From Lacticaseibacillus kribbianus (GTDB taxonomy: Bacteria; Bacillota; Bacilli; Lactobacillales; Lactobacillaceae): DNA of 64,000 nt. Each line of letters opens with the position of its first letter. Position 1 is the first letter of the stretch. Made by a program: the position numbers and the translations under genes. Where the stretch lies: NCBI RefSeq assembly GCF_020180945.1, contig NZ_JAIPUL010000003.1:62001-126000 (forward strand). Reading direction: 5' to 3'. Shown in pieces: positions 54,301 to 62,643 of the stretch. Below the pieces are notes generated by a model. That model was not told the origin of the DNA, did not search any database, and worked only from the letters and a program-made list of their open reading frames with translations.

Positions 54301-54515
54301 TCAAGCACAGCGAAGACGGCGATCAGGTGATCCTGCGCTTCCACGAGTACACCGGGGAGAACACGGTGGTCGCGGTGACGCCGGGCTTTGCCTTCAGCGC
54401 GGTCAGCCAGGTGCGCCTGGACGAGACCCAGCCGACCGCGCTTGCAGCAGCGGACGGCACGGTCAAGGTTGCGCTGCGGCCTTACCAGGTTGTGACGCTA
54501 GCATTCGCCAAGTAA
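51396..54515 (+). CDS. GH38 alpha-mannosidase, full-length
   Basis: A 1039-residue classical bacterial GH38 alpha-mannosidase, a retaining zinc enzyme. An N-terminal beta domain spans about 1-230. The catalytic domain has zinc-binding GHTHIDVAWLW (His248, Asp250), HSTPQVWQF, the nucleophile Asp360 in VLWLPDVFGYSW and GDGGGGPQREM. A large C-terminal beta region lies from about 650. ATG 51396 follows AGAAAGG; a GTG at 51387 overlaps that site. It is one of two such enzymes in the cluster (the other at 56737) and presumably removes alpha-mannose from imported mannan or N-glycan fragments. There is no signal peptide. Confidence 0.94.
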   Translation: MYTKDKIRQQLRTFSTYIYANFQPLDNLEIWHDERADHKPLPTPEEATFAPIALGGTWEGRDQYYWLRFDLTVPAVPEGQHYVVHLDLGRSGGGGNSGFEGLVHLNGHPRQAVDGNHKDIYLDSAWANQTIKVAILMWTGLEGGGPQKIQHYILQDVSAGLLIAPIRDCYRWLEVLYDTTLELADDEPLLYDYQKLIDKILRRFIWGAMTLDDITAASQAGLDDITAFIAAHKGQKKQFKISAIGHTHIDVAWLWRLRHTREKTARSFSTVLELMREYPEYIFMHSTPQVWQFVKEDYPELYAQIKERVKEGRFEPEGATWLEPDANIPTGEALTRQFLYGTRFFQKEFGAKQNVLWLPDVFGYSWALPQIMRGFGIENFMTTKISWNETNRMPHDTFTWKGMDGSEVLTHFITTVDPGVPYKNTTNFEYTYNGKITPHTVLGSYYVYADKVMNNDLLLSYGWGDGGGGPQREMIENIKMINQLPALPTVEPTRVDDYFKQLHANIEESGQKPAEWNGELYLEFHRGTYTSQARVKKQNRELEFAMRDLEARYVQAGLESGVAYPTEQIQKLWERILCNQFHDILPGSSIHEVYEDNKVEYQQCFDEIAALNRALDAQQLDQTADAYTVRNLNAWPLSDLVTVAEPRAGQFTDSTGNVLEAERHGDHYLVAATTKALGESGLTFKPGDLAPEADTPVATSSVDFGHYRLQWNAAGQLTSIYDRDNTREVLAADARGNVLTVYEDRPTSFDNWNIDADYPEKAIVLEADAITVHPAGALSQRIDFHYTFQKSTVEQTVILYADSRRIDFTTHADWHEHQFLLRTAFDTAILSDHAMFDVQYGNVARSTADNTSWDTAKFETVGHKWADLAQRDYGVALLNDAKYGYRVKGSQLSLSLIKSGIEPDTEADQGAHDFTYSLLPHRGDFVEGQVEKTAMALNHGLTVTAGAARENAKSLFDFDAAQPVMVDAIKHSEDGDQVILRFHEYTGENTVVAVTPGFAFSAVSQVRLDETQPTALAAADGTVKVALRPYQVVTLAFAK

Positions 54516-54531
54516 AAAAAGGTTGCCGAAG

Positions 54532-54559
54532 ACGCCGGGCCGGTTGGCGCGGCGTTTTT
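54532..54559 (+). terminator. Possible weak terminator
   Basis: ACGCCG / CGGCGT with a 12-base loop and TTTTT, between the GH38 and phosphoesterase genes. Confidence 0.45.
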
Positions 54560-54577
54560 GGCGCAGGAGGACACGGT

Positions 54578-55657
54578 TTGACTGAAGCGACTTTGGCACA
54601 ACAGGTGGCGGCAGAGCTTCTCGACTACGAGGCGCGGCTGGACCCCTCGAACTTCAACGTCGGCGTGATCACCGACATGCACTTCGATGAGGCGCCCGAC
54701 CTGACCGCGTGGGGCGCGTACCCGCAAAGCCCGCGGGCCTTGGCCCACCTCGACTGGGTCGCGCCGCTGGGCAACCACGTCGACGCGATGATTGCGGGCG
54801 GGGACCAGACCAACGGCTTTGAGGCCGGCGTGGCCCAGACCACCGCTGCGTACACGCGGGTGATGACCCACTTTTTCGACCAGCCGACCACGGCGGACAA
54901 GTTCGCCATCATCGGCAACCATGACGACGGCAGCCCGCAGGCGTACGGGCGCGGCTACACCACGCCGGCGCTGGTCATGCCTCCCGCGGCGATTCAAGCG
55001 GCCAACCGCACGACGCGCTGCCGGTTCGGTGAGCAGCGCGACGCCGGCAGCCTGTACTGGGTCAAGGACTACCCGCAAAAGCGCATCCGCCTGATCGGGC
55101 TGGACACCGAGGACGTGGACTACGGGGTGGTGGATGCGCTTGGACACAGCCGCTACAACCGCTGGCTCTGGCACGTCTATCGCCAGCGTCAGCTGGACTG
55201 GCTGTGCAAGACGCTGGCCGGGGTGCCCGCCGGCTACCACGTGCTGGTGGTCGGGCACTGCCCGCTGTACTACGGCTGGGAGGACACAGGCGCCCACCAG
55301 CTCAACCATGACGTGGTGCGCGACATCCTGACGGCGTACGCGCTTGGTTCGGCCTTCAGCCGGACCGTGGCGGACGCGGACGTCGGTGTCGGGCTCGGCG
55401 TGCGGGTGGCCTGCGACTTTCGGGCGGCCGGCCCGCGGCCCTTGATCGGGTTCATCGCCGGCCACACCCACGAGGAGGCCATCGTGGACCTGGGCGCCTT
55501 CAAGGTGGCCCACCTGGAAAACGACGTCTGCACGGCGCCTTCGGACGTCGGCACGCTGCGCGAGCTGGCCGTCACCACGGTGTCGGTGGACACCGAAAAC
55601 CGCCGCGTCGACCTGCTCGGCTTCGGCCGGGCCAGCGACCGGCAATTCACTTACTGA
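54578..55657 (+). CDS. Calcineurin-like metallophosphoesterase
   Basis: A 359-residue metallophosphoesterase. It shows the full motif set: VITDMHFD (Asp-x-His), IAGGDQTNG (Gly-Gly-Asp), IIGNHDDG (Gly-Asn-His-Asp), VVGHCPLYY (Gly-His) and IAGHTHEEA (Gly-His-x-His). The start is TTG 54578 with AGGAGGA upstream. There is no signal peptide. Embedded among mannosidase genes, it could remove phosphate from phosphomannan (mannosyl-phosphate is common in yeast mannoproteins) or from a phosphorylated intermediate. The substrate is not predictable from sequence. Confidence 0.85.
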   Translation: MTEATLAQQVAAELLDYEARLDPSNFNVGVITDMHFDEAPDLTAWGAYPQSPRALAHLDWVAPLGNHVDAMIAGGDQTNGFEAGVAQTTAAYTRVMTHFFDQPTTADKFAIIGNHDDGSPQAYGRGYTTPALVMPPAAIQAANRTTRCRFGEQRDAGSLYWVKDYPQKRIRLIGLDTEDVDYGVVDALGHSRYNRWLWHVYRQRQLDWLCKTLAGVPAGYHVLVVGHCPLYYGWEDTGAHQLNHDVVRDILTAYALGSAFSRTVADADVGVGLGVRVACDFRAAGPRPLIGFIAGHTHEEAIVDLGAFKVAHLENDVCTAPSDVGTLRELAVTTVSVDTENRRVDLLGFGRASDRQFTY

Positions 55658-55667
55658 GGGGAAGACC

Positions 55668-56732
55668 ATGGACTTTGAGACTGCTGCAACACTGGCGCAG
55701 GCCAGCATTGACCATTACTTCGGCGCGCCGGCGCCCCAGGCCTACAACAACGTCTATCCGCTGACGTCGGCGGCGCAAAACCAGACGTTCAACTACTGGT
55801 GGATTGCGCACTTGGTGGACGTGCAGTTGGACGCCTACCTGCGCACAGGCGCCCCTGCCGCCAGGGCGTTGGCCGAGGCCACCTACGCGCACAACAAGGC
55901 GCAAAACCACGGGACGCTTTTGCACGAGTTCTACGACGACCAGCTGTGGAACGCCCTGGCCGCCTTGCGCCTTTACCGGGCGACCGGGAAGCGCGAGTAC
56001 CTGGAGGACGCGACGGCCGTGTGCCAAGACATCTTCGCCACCGCGTGGAACGACACCATGGGGGGCGGCTTCGCGTGGCGACGCGCGATGCCGGGCTACA
56101 AGAACACGCCGGCCAACGCGCCGGTGATGATCCTGGCGCTGCGCCTGTACCAGCTGACGCTTGATTCGGCGTACCTGACCTGGGCCCAGCGCGACTTGGC
56201 CTGGATGCAACAGGTGCTGGTGGACCCCGCGACGCAGTTCGTGACGGACGGCGTCAACCGGCTGGGCGACGGCCGGCCGGACGACGCCTGGCAGTTCTCC
56301 TACAACCAGGGCGTCTACATCGGCGCGCTGGTTGAGTTCCACGCCGTGTCGCACGACCCGCAGTACCTGGATTACGCCATCCAGTGCGCGCGCACGACCA
56401 TCGCGCGGCTGGGGGCGAGCGGCACCATCCAAGACGGCGGCGACGGCGGCGACGAAGGCCTGTTCAAGGGGATTTTCTACCGCTACCTGGCCTTGCTGCT
56501 GAAGGTGCGCCCGGACCACGAACTCGCGTCATTCGTCGCGACCAGCTGCAGGCAGCTTTTGGCCGTCGCGGTCGGTGACGATGGCTTCATCTTGGCGCCG
56601 CGCGACTGGCGCCGGGCACCAAAACAACCGGTCAACTTGAGCGACCAGCTGAGCGCCGTGATGGCACTTGAGGCGGCCGCTTGCGTGACGGAATCATCGC
56701 GCGGCGTACGCGCACAGAAAAATACGAGGTGA
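55668..56732 (+). CDS. GH76 endo-alpha-1,6-mannanase-like enzyme
   Basis: A 354-residue protein whose (alpha/alpha)6 fold and motifs match GH76, enzymes that cut the alpha-1,6-mannan backbone. The paired catalytic aspartates Asp90 and Asp91 are in HEFYDDQLWNALA. Further landmarks are QTFNYWWIAHLVD, MGGGFAWRR, WQFSYNQGVYIGALVEF and GGDGGDEGLFKGIFYRYL. The length is that of a bare catalytic domain, and there is no signal peptide, which is unusual since characterised GH76 enzymes act outside the cytoplasm. With the GH38 and GH92 enzymes it supports yeast-type mannan as a substrate of the cluster. Confidence 0.88.
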   Translation: MDFETAATLAQASIDHYFGAPAPQAYNNVYPLTSAAQNQTFNYWWIAHLVDVQLDAYLRTGAPAARALAEATYAHNKAQNHGTLLHEFYDDQLWNALAALRLYRATGKREYLEDATAVCQDIFATAWNDTMGGGFAWRRAMPGYKNTPANAPVMILALRLYQLTLDSAYLTWAQRDLAWMQQVLVDPATQFVTDGVNRLGDGRPDDAWQFSYNQGVYIGALVEFHAVSHDPQYLDYAIQCARTTIARLGASGTIQDGGDGGDEGLFKGIFYRYLALLLKVRPDHELASFVATSCRQLLAVAVGDDGFILAPRDWRRAPKQPVNLSDQLSAVMALEAAACVTESSRGVRAQKNTR

Positions 56733-56736
56733 CAAC

Positions 56737-59700
56737 GTGTTTACTTTGAGAAAGATTCAGCAACAGACGCGCCTGATCAAGGCCTTTTGGGAAAGCGAGC
56801 TGACGGATACCTACGCGCTCAGCATCACCCACGATCCGCGACCGACGCACACGACGCTGCCGACCGCCGGCGAGGCGACCCCGTTCACGCCGGGCCAGCA
56901 GTTTTCTGGCCGCGATCAGTACTACTGGGTCCAGTTCACGGCGGCGGTGCCGGCGCTTGAAGACGGGCAGCAGTACCAGCTCAACGTGCAGATCCTGAGC
57001 AACAACGACAATGGCAACTCGATTCCGGAGGGCCTGGTGTTCGCCGATGGCCTGCCGATTCAGGCGGTCGACGGCAACCACCGCGACATCATGCTGGACG
57101 ACAGCTTCGCCGCCAAGGACGTGGCCATCGCCATCTGCTTTTGGACCGGGCTGGGGGGTGGCGGTGCCCTGTACAAGGCGCCGACTTACACCTACCACGC
57201 GCTTTGCGGCGGGGTGTTCGACAGCACCGGCTACAAGACCTGGCGCTACCTCGACGTGATGGCGCAGACGGTGGTCGAGTTCGATGAAGACGATCCGCTG
57301 CGTTACGCGTACCTGAACGTGATGGAGCAAGCCGTCAAGCTGTTCAACTTCGCCGGCCTGGACCACGCGGGCTTTGTTGAGGCGACCACGAAGGCGCTGG
57401 CTTTGATCCGCCAGTTCATTGCGGACCACCAGGGGCAAGACAAGCAGTTCAACATCGCGGCGATCGGCCACACCCACATCGACGTGGCCTGGCTGTGGCG
57501 CCTGCAGCACACGCGGGAGAAAACGGCCCGCTCATTTTCCACCGAGCTGAGCCTGATGAAGCAGTTTCCGGAGTACGTCTTCATGCACTCGACGCCTCAG
57601 GTCTACGACTTTGTGAAGCAGGACTACCCGGAACTGTACAAGCAGATCAAAGCACGCGTGGCGGAGGACCGCTGGGAGCCGGATGGCGCCACCTGGCTTG
57701 AGCCGGACATGAACATTCCGTCCGGGGAGTCGATCACGCGCCAGTTCCTGTACGGCAAGGACTTCTTTGAAAAGGAGTTCGGCGCCAAGCAGACGGTGCT
57801 GTGGCTGCCGGATGTCTTCGGCTACTCGGCCGCCTTGCCGCAGATCATGCTGGGCTTTGACGTGCAGAACTTCATGACCACAAAGATCTCGTGGAACGAC
57901 ACCAACCACATGCCGCACGACACCTTCGACTGGCAGGGCATCGACGGCAGCAAGGTGTTGACCTACTTCATCACGACGGTCGATCAAGACGACGATTACA
58001 AGCACGGCGACGGCTTTTTCGGCAGCTACAACGGGATGCTGACGCCGCACAGCGTGATGGGCAGCTACCACCGCTACCAGGACAAGCGGCAAAACGACGA
58101 CTTGCTGCTGGCCATGGGCTACGGCGATGGCGGCGGCGGCCCAACGCGCGAGATGGTCGAAAACCAGACCATCATGAACGAGCTGCCGGGGCTGCCAAGT
58201 GTCCACCCGACGCGCGTCGACGACTTCTTCAAGCAGCTGCGCGAGAACTTCGCGGCCAGCGGCCACCCGGTTCCGGAATGGAACGGTGAGCTGTACTTCG
58301 AGTACCACCGCGGCACCTACACCTCCCAGGCGCGGGTCAAAAAGGAGAACCGCAAGCTCGAATTCGCGCTGCGGGCACTTGAGATTCGCGCGACCCAGGC
58401 CCAAGTGTTCAAAGGCGTCGCCTACCCGCAAAAGGCGCTGCGCGAGCTGTGGCAGATCGTGATGCGCAACCAGTTCCACGACATCCTGCCGGGCTCGTCG
58501 ATCCAGGAAGTCTACACCGATAACGCCGCGGAGTACCAGACGGCCTTTAAGCAGATTGCGGCCCTCAACGCAAGCCTCGATGAGGTGCTGCGCGCGGCGC
58601 AGCCCGCGGCCCTGACGCTTCAAAACGACTTGGCCTGGGCCCGTTCGGCTCAGATCACCGTGGCCCAGCCGGCCGCCGGCCACTACGAAGACGCCGCCGG
58701 CAACGTGCTGGACAGCCTGCGCGACGGGGACAACCTGATCGTGCAGACGCCGGTTGTGCCCGCCCTGGGCGAGCTGACGGTGACCTTCGTGCCGGGCGTT
58801 GACGCCCCGACCGCGCCGGGAGCCCTCGGCAACCGCGTCGAGACGCCGCAGTACCGCGTGGCCTGGAACGACGCCGGCCAGCTGACCGAGATTTTCGACA
58901 AGGTCAACGCCCGCAGCGTGCTGGGTTCGGCCCTGGGCAACGTCTTGACGGTGTACGAAGACCGGCCGCTTGATTGGGACAACTGGAACATCGATGAGGA
59001 CTACGTGGCAAAGGCGACCCCGCTGACCGCCGCCTCGGTTGCCGTCACCGCCCAGTCTGCCTTGCGGACCGTGGTCACCTTCACCTACCGGTACAAGGCC
59101 TCGACCATCAAGCAGAATCTGATCTTGGCCGCAGACAACCCGCGGCTGGACTTTGACACGCATGTCGATTGGCACGAGCACCACGAGCTTCTGCGCGTGG
59201 CCTTTGACACCACCATCCTGGCCAACGAGGCGACCTTCGACATCCAGTACGGGAACGTCAAGCGGGCGACCCACAAGAACACCTCTTGGGACCGCGCGAA
59301 GTTCGAGACCGTGGGCCACAAGTGGGGCGACCTGTCGCAGCCGGATTACGGGGTGGCGCTGCTCAACGAGTCGAAGTACGGCTACAGCATCGAGGGTGCG
59401 ACGCTTTCGCTGTCTTTGATCAAGTCCGGCCAGTGGCCAGACCCCGACGCCGATCAAGGCGCGCACCACTTCACCTACAGCCTGCTGCCACACCGCGGGG
59501 ACTTTGTCCAAGGCGACGTCGAAAAGCAGGCCAGCGAGCTGAACGTGCCGCTGCAACAGGTTGCGGGGCAAAGCGCCAGCACCCAGGCGCCGCTGTTCGC
59601 CTTTGCCGAAGCGCAGCTGCCGGTGGCCGTTGACGCGATCAAGCAAAGCGAGGACGGCAAGCGGGTGATCTTGCGGCTGCACGATTACAGCGGCGCCACC

Positions 59701-59856
59701 AGCACCGTGGCGTTCAAGCCGCAGTTCGCGCACCTTGGCGCGCACCTGGTGACCCTGGCCGAGGTTGAGCAGGCGCCGCTTGAGGCCACCGGCGAGTGGT
59801 TCAACGTGACGGTCAAGCCTTACCAGATCGTGACGGTGGCGTTCGCGTTGGCATAA
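56737..59856 (+). CDS. GH38 alpha-mannosidase, full-length (second copy)
   Basis: A 1039-residue GH38 enzyme, paralogous over its length to the one at 51396. It contains AIGHTHIDVAWLWRL (zinc His and Asp), TVLWLPDVFGYSAALPQ (nucleophile Asp), GDGGGGPTREM and RNQFHDILPGSS. It starts at GTG 56737 with GAGGTGAC upstream, 5 bases after the GH76 gene. Differences from the first copy in the N-terminal domain suggest different linkage preference. No signal peptide is present. It ends before a stem-loop region that separates it from the rhamnosidase gene. Confidence 0.94.
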   Translation: MFTLRKIQQQTRLIKAFWESELTDTYALSITHDPRPTHTTLPTAGEATPFTPGQQFSGRDQYYWVQFTAAVPALEDGQQYQLNVQILSNNDNGNSIPEGLVFADGLPIQAVDGNHRDIMLDDSFAAKDVAIAICFWTGLGGGGALYKAPTYTYHALCGGVFDSTGYKTWRYLDVMAQTVVEFDEDDPLRYAYLNVMEQAVKLFNFAGLDHAGFVEATTKALALIRQFIADHQGQDKQFNIAAIGHTHIDVAWLWRLQHTREKTARSFSTELSLMKQFPEYVFMHSTPQVYDFVKQDYPELYKQIKARVAEDRWEPDGATWLEPDMNIPSGESITRQFLYGKDFFEKEFGAKQTVLWLPDVFGYSAALPQIMLGFDVQNFMTTKISWNDTNHMPHDTFDWQGIDGSKVLTYFITTVDQDDDYKHGDGFFGSYNGMLTPHSVMGSYHRYQDKRQNDDLLLAMGYGDGGGGPTREMVENQTIMNELPGLPSVHPTRVDDFFKQLRENFAASGHPVPEWNGELYFEYHRGTYTSQARVKKENRKLEFALRALEIRATQAQVFKGVAYPQKALRELWQIVMRNQFHDILPGSSIQEVYTDNAAEYQTAFKQIAALNASLDEVLRAAQPAALTLQNDLAWARSAQITVAQPAAGHYEDAAGNVLDSLRDGDNLIVQTPVVPALGELTVTFVPGVDAPTAPGALGNRVETPQYRVAWNDAGQLTEIFDKVNARSVLGSALGNVLTVYEDRPLDWDNWNIDEDYVAKATPLTAASVAVTAQSALRTVVTFTYRYKASTIKQNLILAADNPRLDFDTHVDWHEHHELLRVAFDTTILANEATFDIQYGNVKRATHKNTSWDRAKFETVGHKWGDLSQPDYGVALLNESKYGYSIEGATLSLSLIKSGQWPDPDADQGAHHFTYSLLPHRGDFVQGDVEKQASELNVPLQQVAGQSASTQAPLFAFAEAQLPVAVDAIKQSEDGKRVILRLHDYSGATSTVAFKPQFAHLGAHLVTLAEVEQAPLEATGEWFNVTVKPYQIVTVAFALA

Positions 59857-59911
59857 GGCACCGCCTAAGGTAAAAAAACATGGACGTGCGACCGGCCAGC
59901 AATGCTGGCTG

Positions 59912-59955
59912 GTTGCGCCCAGCCCGGGTGTTGCGGCACGCGGGTTGGGCGCAAC
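59912..59955 (+). promoter_or_regulatory. Intercistronic hairpin
   Basis: Arms 59912-59926 and 59941-59955 pair over 15 bp with one G-T. No T-run follows, so transcript processing or pausing is more likely than full termination. Confidence 0.55.
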
Positions 59956-59993
59956 TAGGAAAGTGACGACCACAACAATCGGGAGGCAATCGG

Positions 59994-62633
59994 ATGAACG
60001 ACTGGGCATTGGGCATTCAGATTAACTGGCAGGCGCGACCGGTGGTGCGCGAACTCGAGCGCATCAGCTGGCAGCCGGATCAACTCGGGGCGGCGCTGAC
60101 GGTCGCGGCGGGGACGCTGACGATCGAAGACGAACTCGGCCACGCGCTGTTTACCACCGCGTGGCCGCAGGATTCGGCGGCCACCACCGCCGGACCGGCT
60201 GCCGCTTCGCCCAACGCCTGGACGGACTTCACCGGCCTGGCGCTGCCAAGCGACCGGCGGCTGACCGCGACCGTGACGCTGACGACCACCGACGGGCAGA
60301 CGTACCGCGACCGGGCGCCGTTTTTCACCGCCGCCGACTTCTCCGCGGCGCAGTGGGTCACCGGCGCGCCGGACGGGGATGCCGAGGTGCTGCTCAGCGC
60401 GGCGGTGACGGCGACCAAGCCGGTGGCCAGCGTCACGCTGTACGCCAGCGCCCGCGGGCTGTACGAGCTGTACGCCGGCGCGACCAAGGTGTCGGCCGAT
60501 TTGCTGACGCCGGGGTGGACCAGCTACGACCACACGATTCAGTACCAGGCGTACGACCTGACCGCGCTTTTTGGCGCCGCCCCGCACCAGCTGCTCAGCG
60601 TGCGGCTGGCGCCCGGCTGGTACCGCGGCCGGCTGACCTGGGACCGCAAGCGGATGTACGGCGACCGGACGGCCTTCATCGCCCACGGCGTGATTCGCTA
60701 CGTTGACGGCAGCGTCGCGCGCTTCGACACCGCCGAAGACTGGCTGACGGCGCCGGGCCCGATCCGCGCCAGCGACCTTTACGACGGCGAGCAGGTGGAT
60801 CTTTCGCACGCCCAGGCCGCCTTTCTCAAGACCGGTGACCGCGCCGGCTGGCGGGCCGCGACGGTGCTTGAGCTGGCCAAAACGGTGCTGACGCCGCAGC
60901 AGGACGCGCCGTGCCAGGTGACGCAGCGCCTGGCGCCGGTGTCTGCGACCACCGACGCCGCCGGCCGCGTGGTGCTCGACTTCGGCCAGAACCTGGTCGG
61001 GCGGGTGCGCGTGGACCTGGCGCGCCTGTTGGGCGGCCAGCCGGTGACCCTGACGCTTCACCATTCCGAGGTCCTCGACGCCTTAGGCACCCCGTACTTC
61101 GGCAACCTGCGCACGGCCGCGCAGACCGTCACCATCCACAACGCCACGGCCGCCGCCGGCACGTACGCCGCCCACTTCAGCTTCCAGGGGTTCCGCTACG
61201 TCGAGGTGGTTGCCGACCGGCCGCTGGCGATCGATCCGGCCGCGTTTGTGGCCGAGGTGATCCACACGCCGATGACGCGCACCGGGACCTTCACCTGCGA
61301 CGACCCGCTGCTCAACCGCCTATACGCCAACATCCTGTGGGGCCAGCGCGGCAACTTCGTCGATGTGCCGACCGACTGCCCGCAGCGCGACGAGCGGCTG
61401 GGGTGGACCGGCGACACGCAGGTCTTCATCAGCACCGGCCTGTACAACTACGACGGGTACGCCTTTTACCGCAAGTGGCTGCAGGACCTCTCGCACGACC
61501 AGCTGCCAGACGGCGGGGTGCCGGCGGTGATTCCCGACGTGGTGTCGCGCCTGGCGCCCGAGACCTCGTCCAGCGCGGCCTGGGGCGACGCGGCGGTGAT
61601 CTGCCCCTGGACGTTGTACCAGTTCTACGGGGACTTGCGCATCCTGCGCGAGCAGTACGCCAGCATGAAGGCGTGGGTCGCGTTCAACAGCGCGGCCGGA
61701 AAGACCCCGTATTCGGGCAACCCCGGGTTCCACTACGGCGACTGGCTGGCGCTTGACGTCGACGGCAGCTGCTTTGGGGCGACGCCGCACGACTACATCG
61801 CCTGCTGCTTCCACCGCTACACGGCCGAACTGCTGCGCCGCACCGCGCTGCTTCTCGGCGAAACCGCCGACGCGGCGGCGTACGCGGCGCTGGTCGCCGG
61901 CTGCGACGACTTTTTCGCCGCCACCTACCTGAAAGACGACGACCTGAGCGTCGCGACGCAAACCGCGCAGGTGCTGGCGCTGAAAATGATGGGCCTGACG
62001 CCGGCGCAGCGCGCCGCCATCGCCGCACGGCTGAACCAGCTGGTGGTGAACAACAACACGCACCTCAACACGGGCTTCGTCGGCACGCCGTACCTGCTGG
62101 AGGTGCTGACGGCCAACGGCTACGCGGCCACCGCCGTCGGGCTTTTGATGCAAAAAACGTTCCCGTCCTGGCTCTACGCGGTGACCAAGGGCGCCACCAC
62201 CATCTGGGAGCACTGGGACGGCCTGCGTCTGGACGGCACCATGTGGGCGGACAGCATGAACTCCTTCAACCACTACGCGTTCGGCGCGGTCGGCAACTGG
62301 ATTTACCGCTACGTGCTCGGCATCGACCAGGCCCCGACCAGCGCAGGGTTTGAGGACGTGGTGATCGCCCCGTTGATCAAGGCGTCCAAGCGGCGCCACG
62401 TCAGCGGCAGCTACCAGTCGGTGCGCGGCAACATCGCGGTGGCGTGGGCCAACCAGGACGGGCGGGTGCAGATTCGCGTCCACGTGCCGGCCGAAACAAG
62501 CGGCACGCTGATCCTGCAAGACGCGGTGGCCGGCTCGTACGTCGGGCCCGGCACCTACGAACCCGAGGCGACGCGCTACCGCATTCCGCTGCACGGTGGT
62601 TCGACGCTAACCGCCAGCTACCGGCTGGTGTGA
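59994..62633 (+). CDS. GH78 alpha-L-rhamnosidase
   Basis: An 879-residue family 78 enzyme. N-terminal beta domains (about 1-340) include the rhamnosidase N-domain (WYRGRLTWDRKRMYGDRTA). The (alpha/alpha)6 catalytic domain spans about 420-780, and a C-terminal beta domain follows. Catalytic motifs are PTDCPQRDERLGWTGDTQ (about 457-474; Asp and Glu) and TIWEHWDGLR (about 736-745, with a catalytic Glu). GGGAGG precedes the ATG. There is no signal peptide. It releases alpha-L-rhamnose from imported plant or bacterial oligosaccharides, widening the range of the cluster beyond mannose. Confidence 0.93.
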   Translation: MNDWALGIQINWQARPVVRELERISWQPDQLGAALTVAAGTLTIEDELGHALFTTAWPQDSAATTAGPAAASPNAWTDFTGLALPSDRRLTATVTLTTTDGQTYRDRAPFFTAADFSAAQWVTGAPDGDAEVLLSAAVTATKPVASVTLYASARGLYELYAGATKVSADLLTPGWTSYDHTIQYQAYDLTALFGAAPHQLLSVRLAPGWYRGRLTWDRKRMYGDRTAFIAHGVIRYVDGSVARFDTAEDWLTAPGPIRASDLYDGEQVDLSHAQAAFLKTGDRAGWRAATVLELAKTVLTPQQDAPCQVTQRLAPVSATTDAAGRVVLDFGQNLVGRVRVDLARLLGGQPVTLTLHHSEVLDALGTPYFGNLRTAAQTVTIHNATAAAGTYAAHFSFQGFRYVEVVADRPLAIDPAAFVAEVIHTPMTRTGTFTCDDPLLNRLYANILWGQRGNFVDVPTDCPQRDERLGWTGDTQVFISTGLYNYDGYAFYRKWLQDLSHDQLPDGGVPAVIPDVVSRLAPETSSSAAWGDAAVICPWTLYQFYGDLRILREQYASMKAWVAFNSAAGKTPYSGNPGFHYGDWLALDVDGSCFGATPHDYIACCFHRYTAELLRRTALLLGETADAAAYAALVAGCDDFFAATYLKDDDLSVATQTAQVLALKMMGLTPAQRAAIAARLNQLVVNNNTHLNTGFVGTPYLLEVLTANGYAATAVGLLMQKTFPSWLYAVTKGATTIWEHWDGLRLDGTMWADSMNSFNHYAFGAVGNWIYRYVLGIDQAPTSAGFEDVVIAPLIKASKRRHVSGSYQSVRGNIAVAWANQDGRVQIRVHVPAETSGTLILQDAVAGSYVGPGTYEPEATRYRIPLHGGSTLTASYRLV

Positions 62634-62643
62634 GGAGGCAGAC

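Noticed and set aside
57532-60009. 825-codon minus-strand open frame
   Set aside because: Antisense to the GH38 gene and crossing the intercistronic hairpin; codon pattern is that of a shadow frame.
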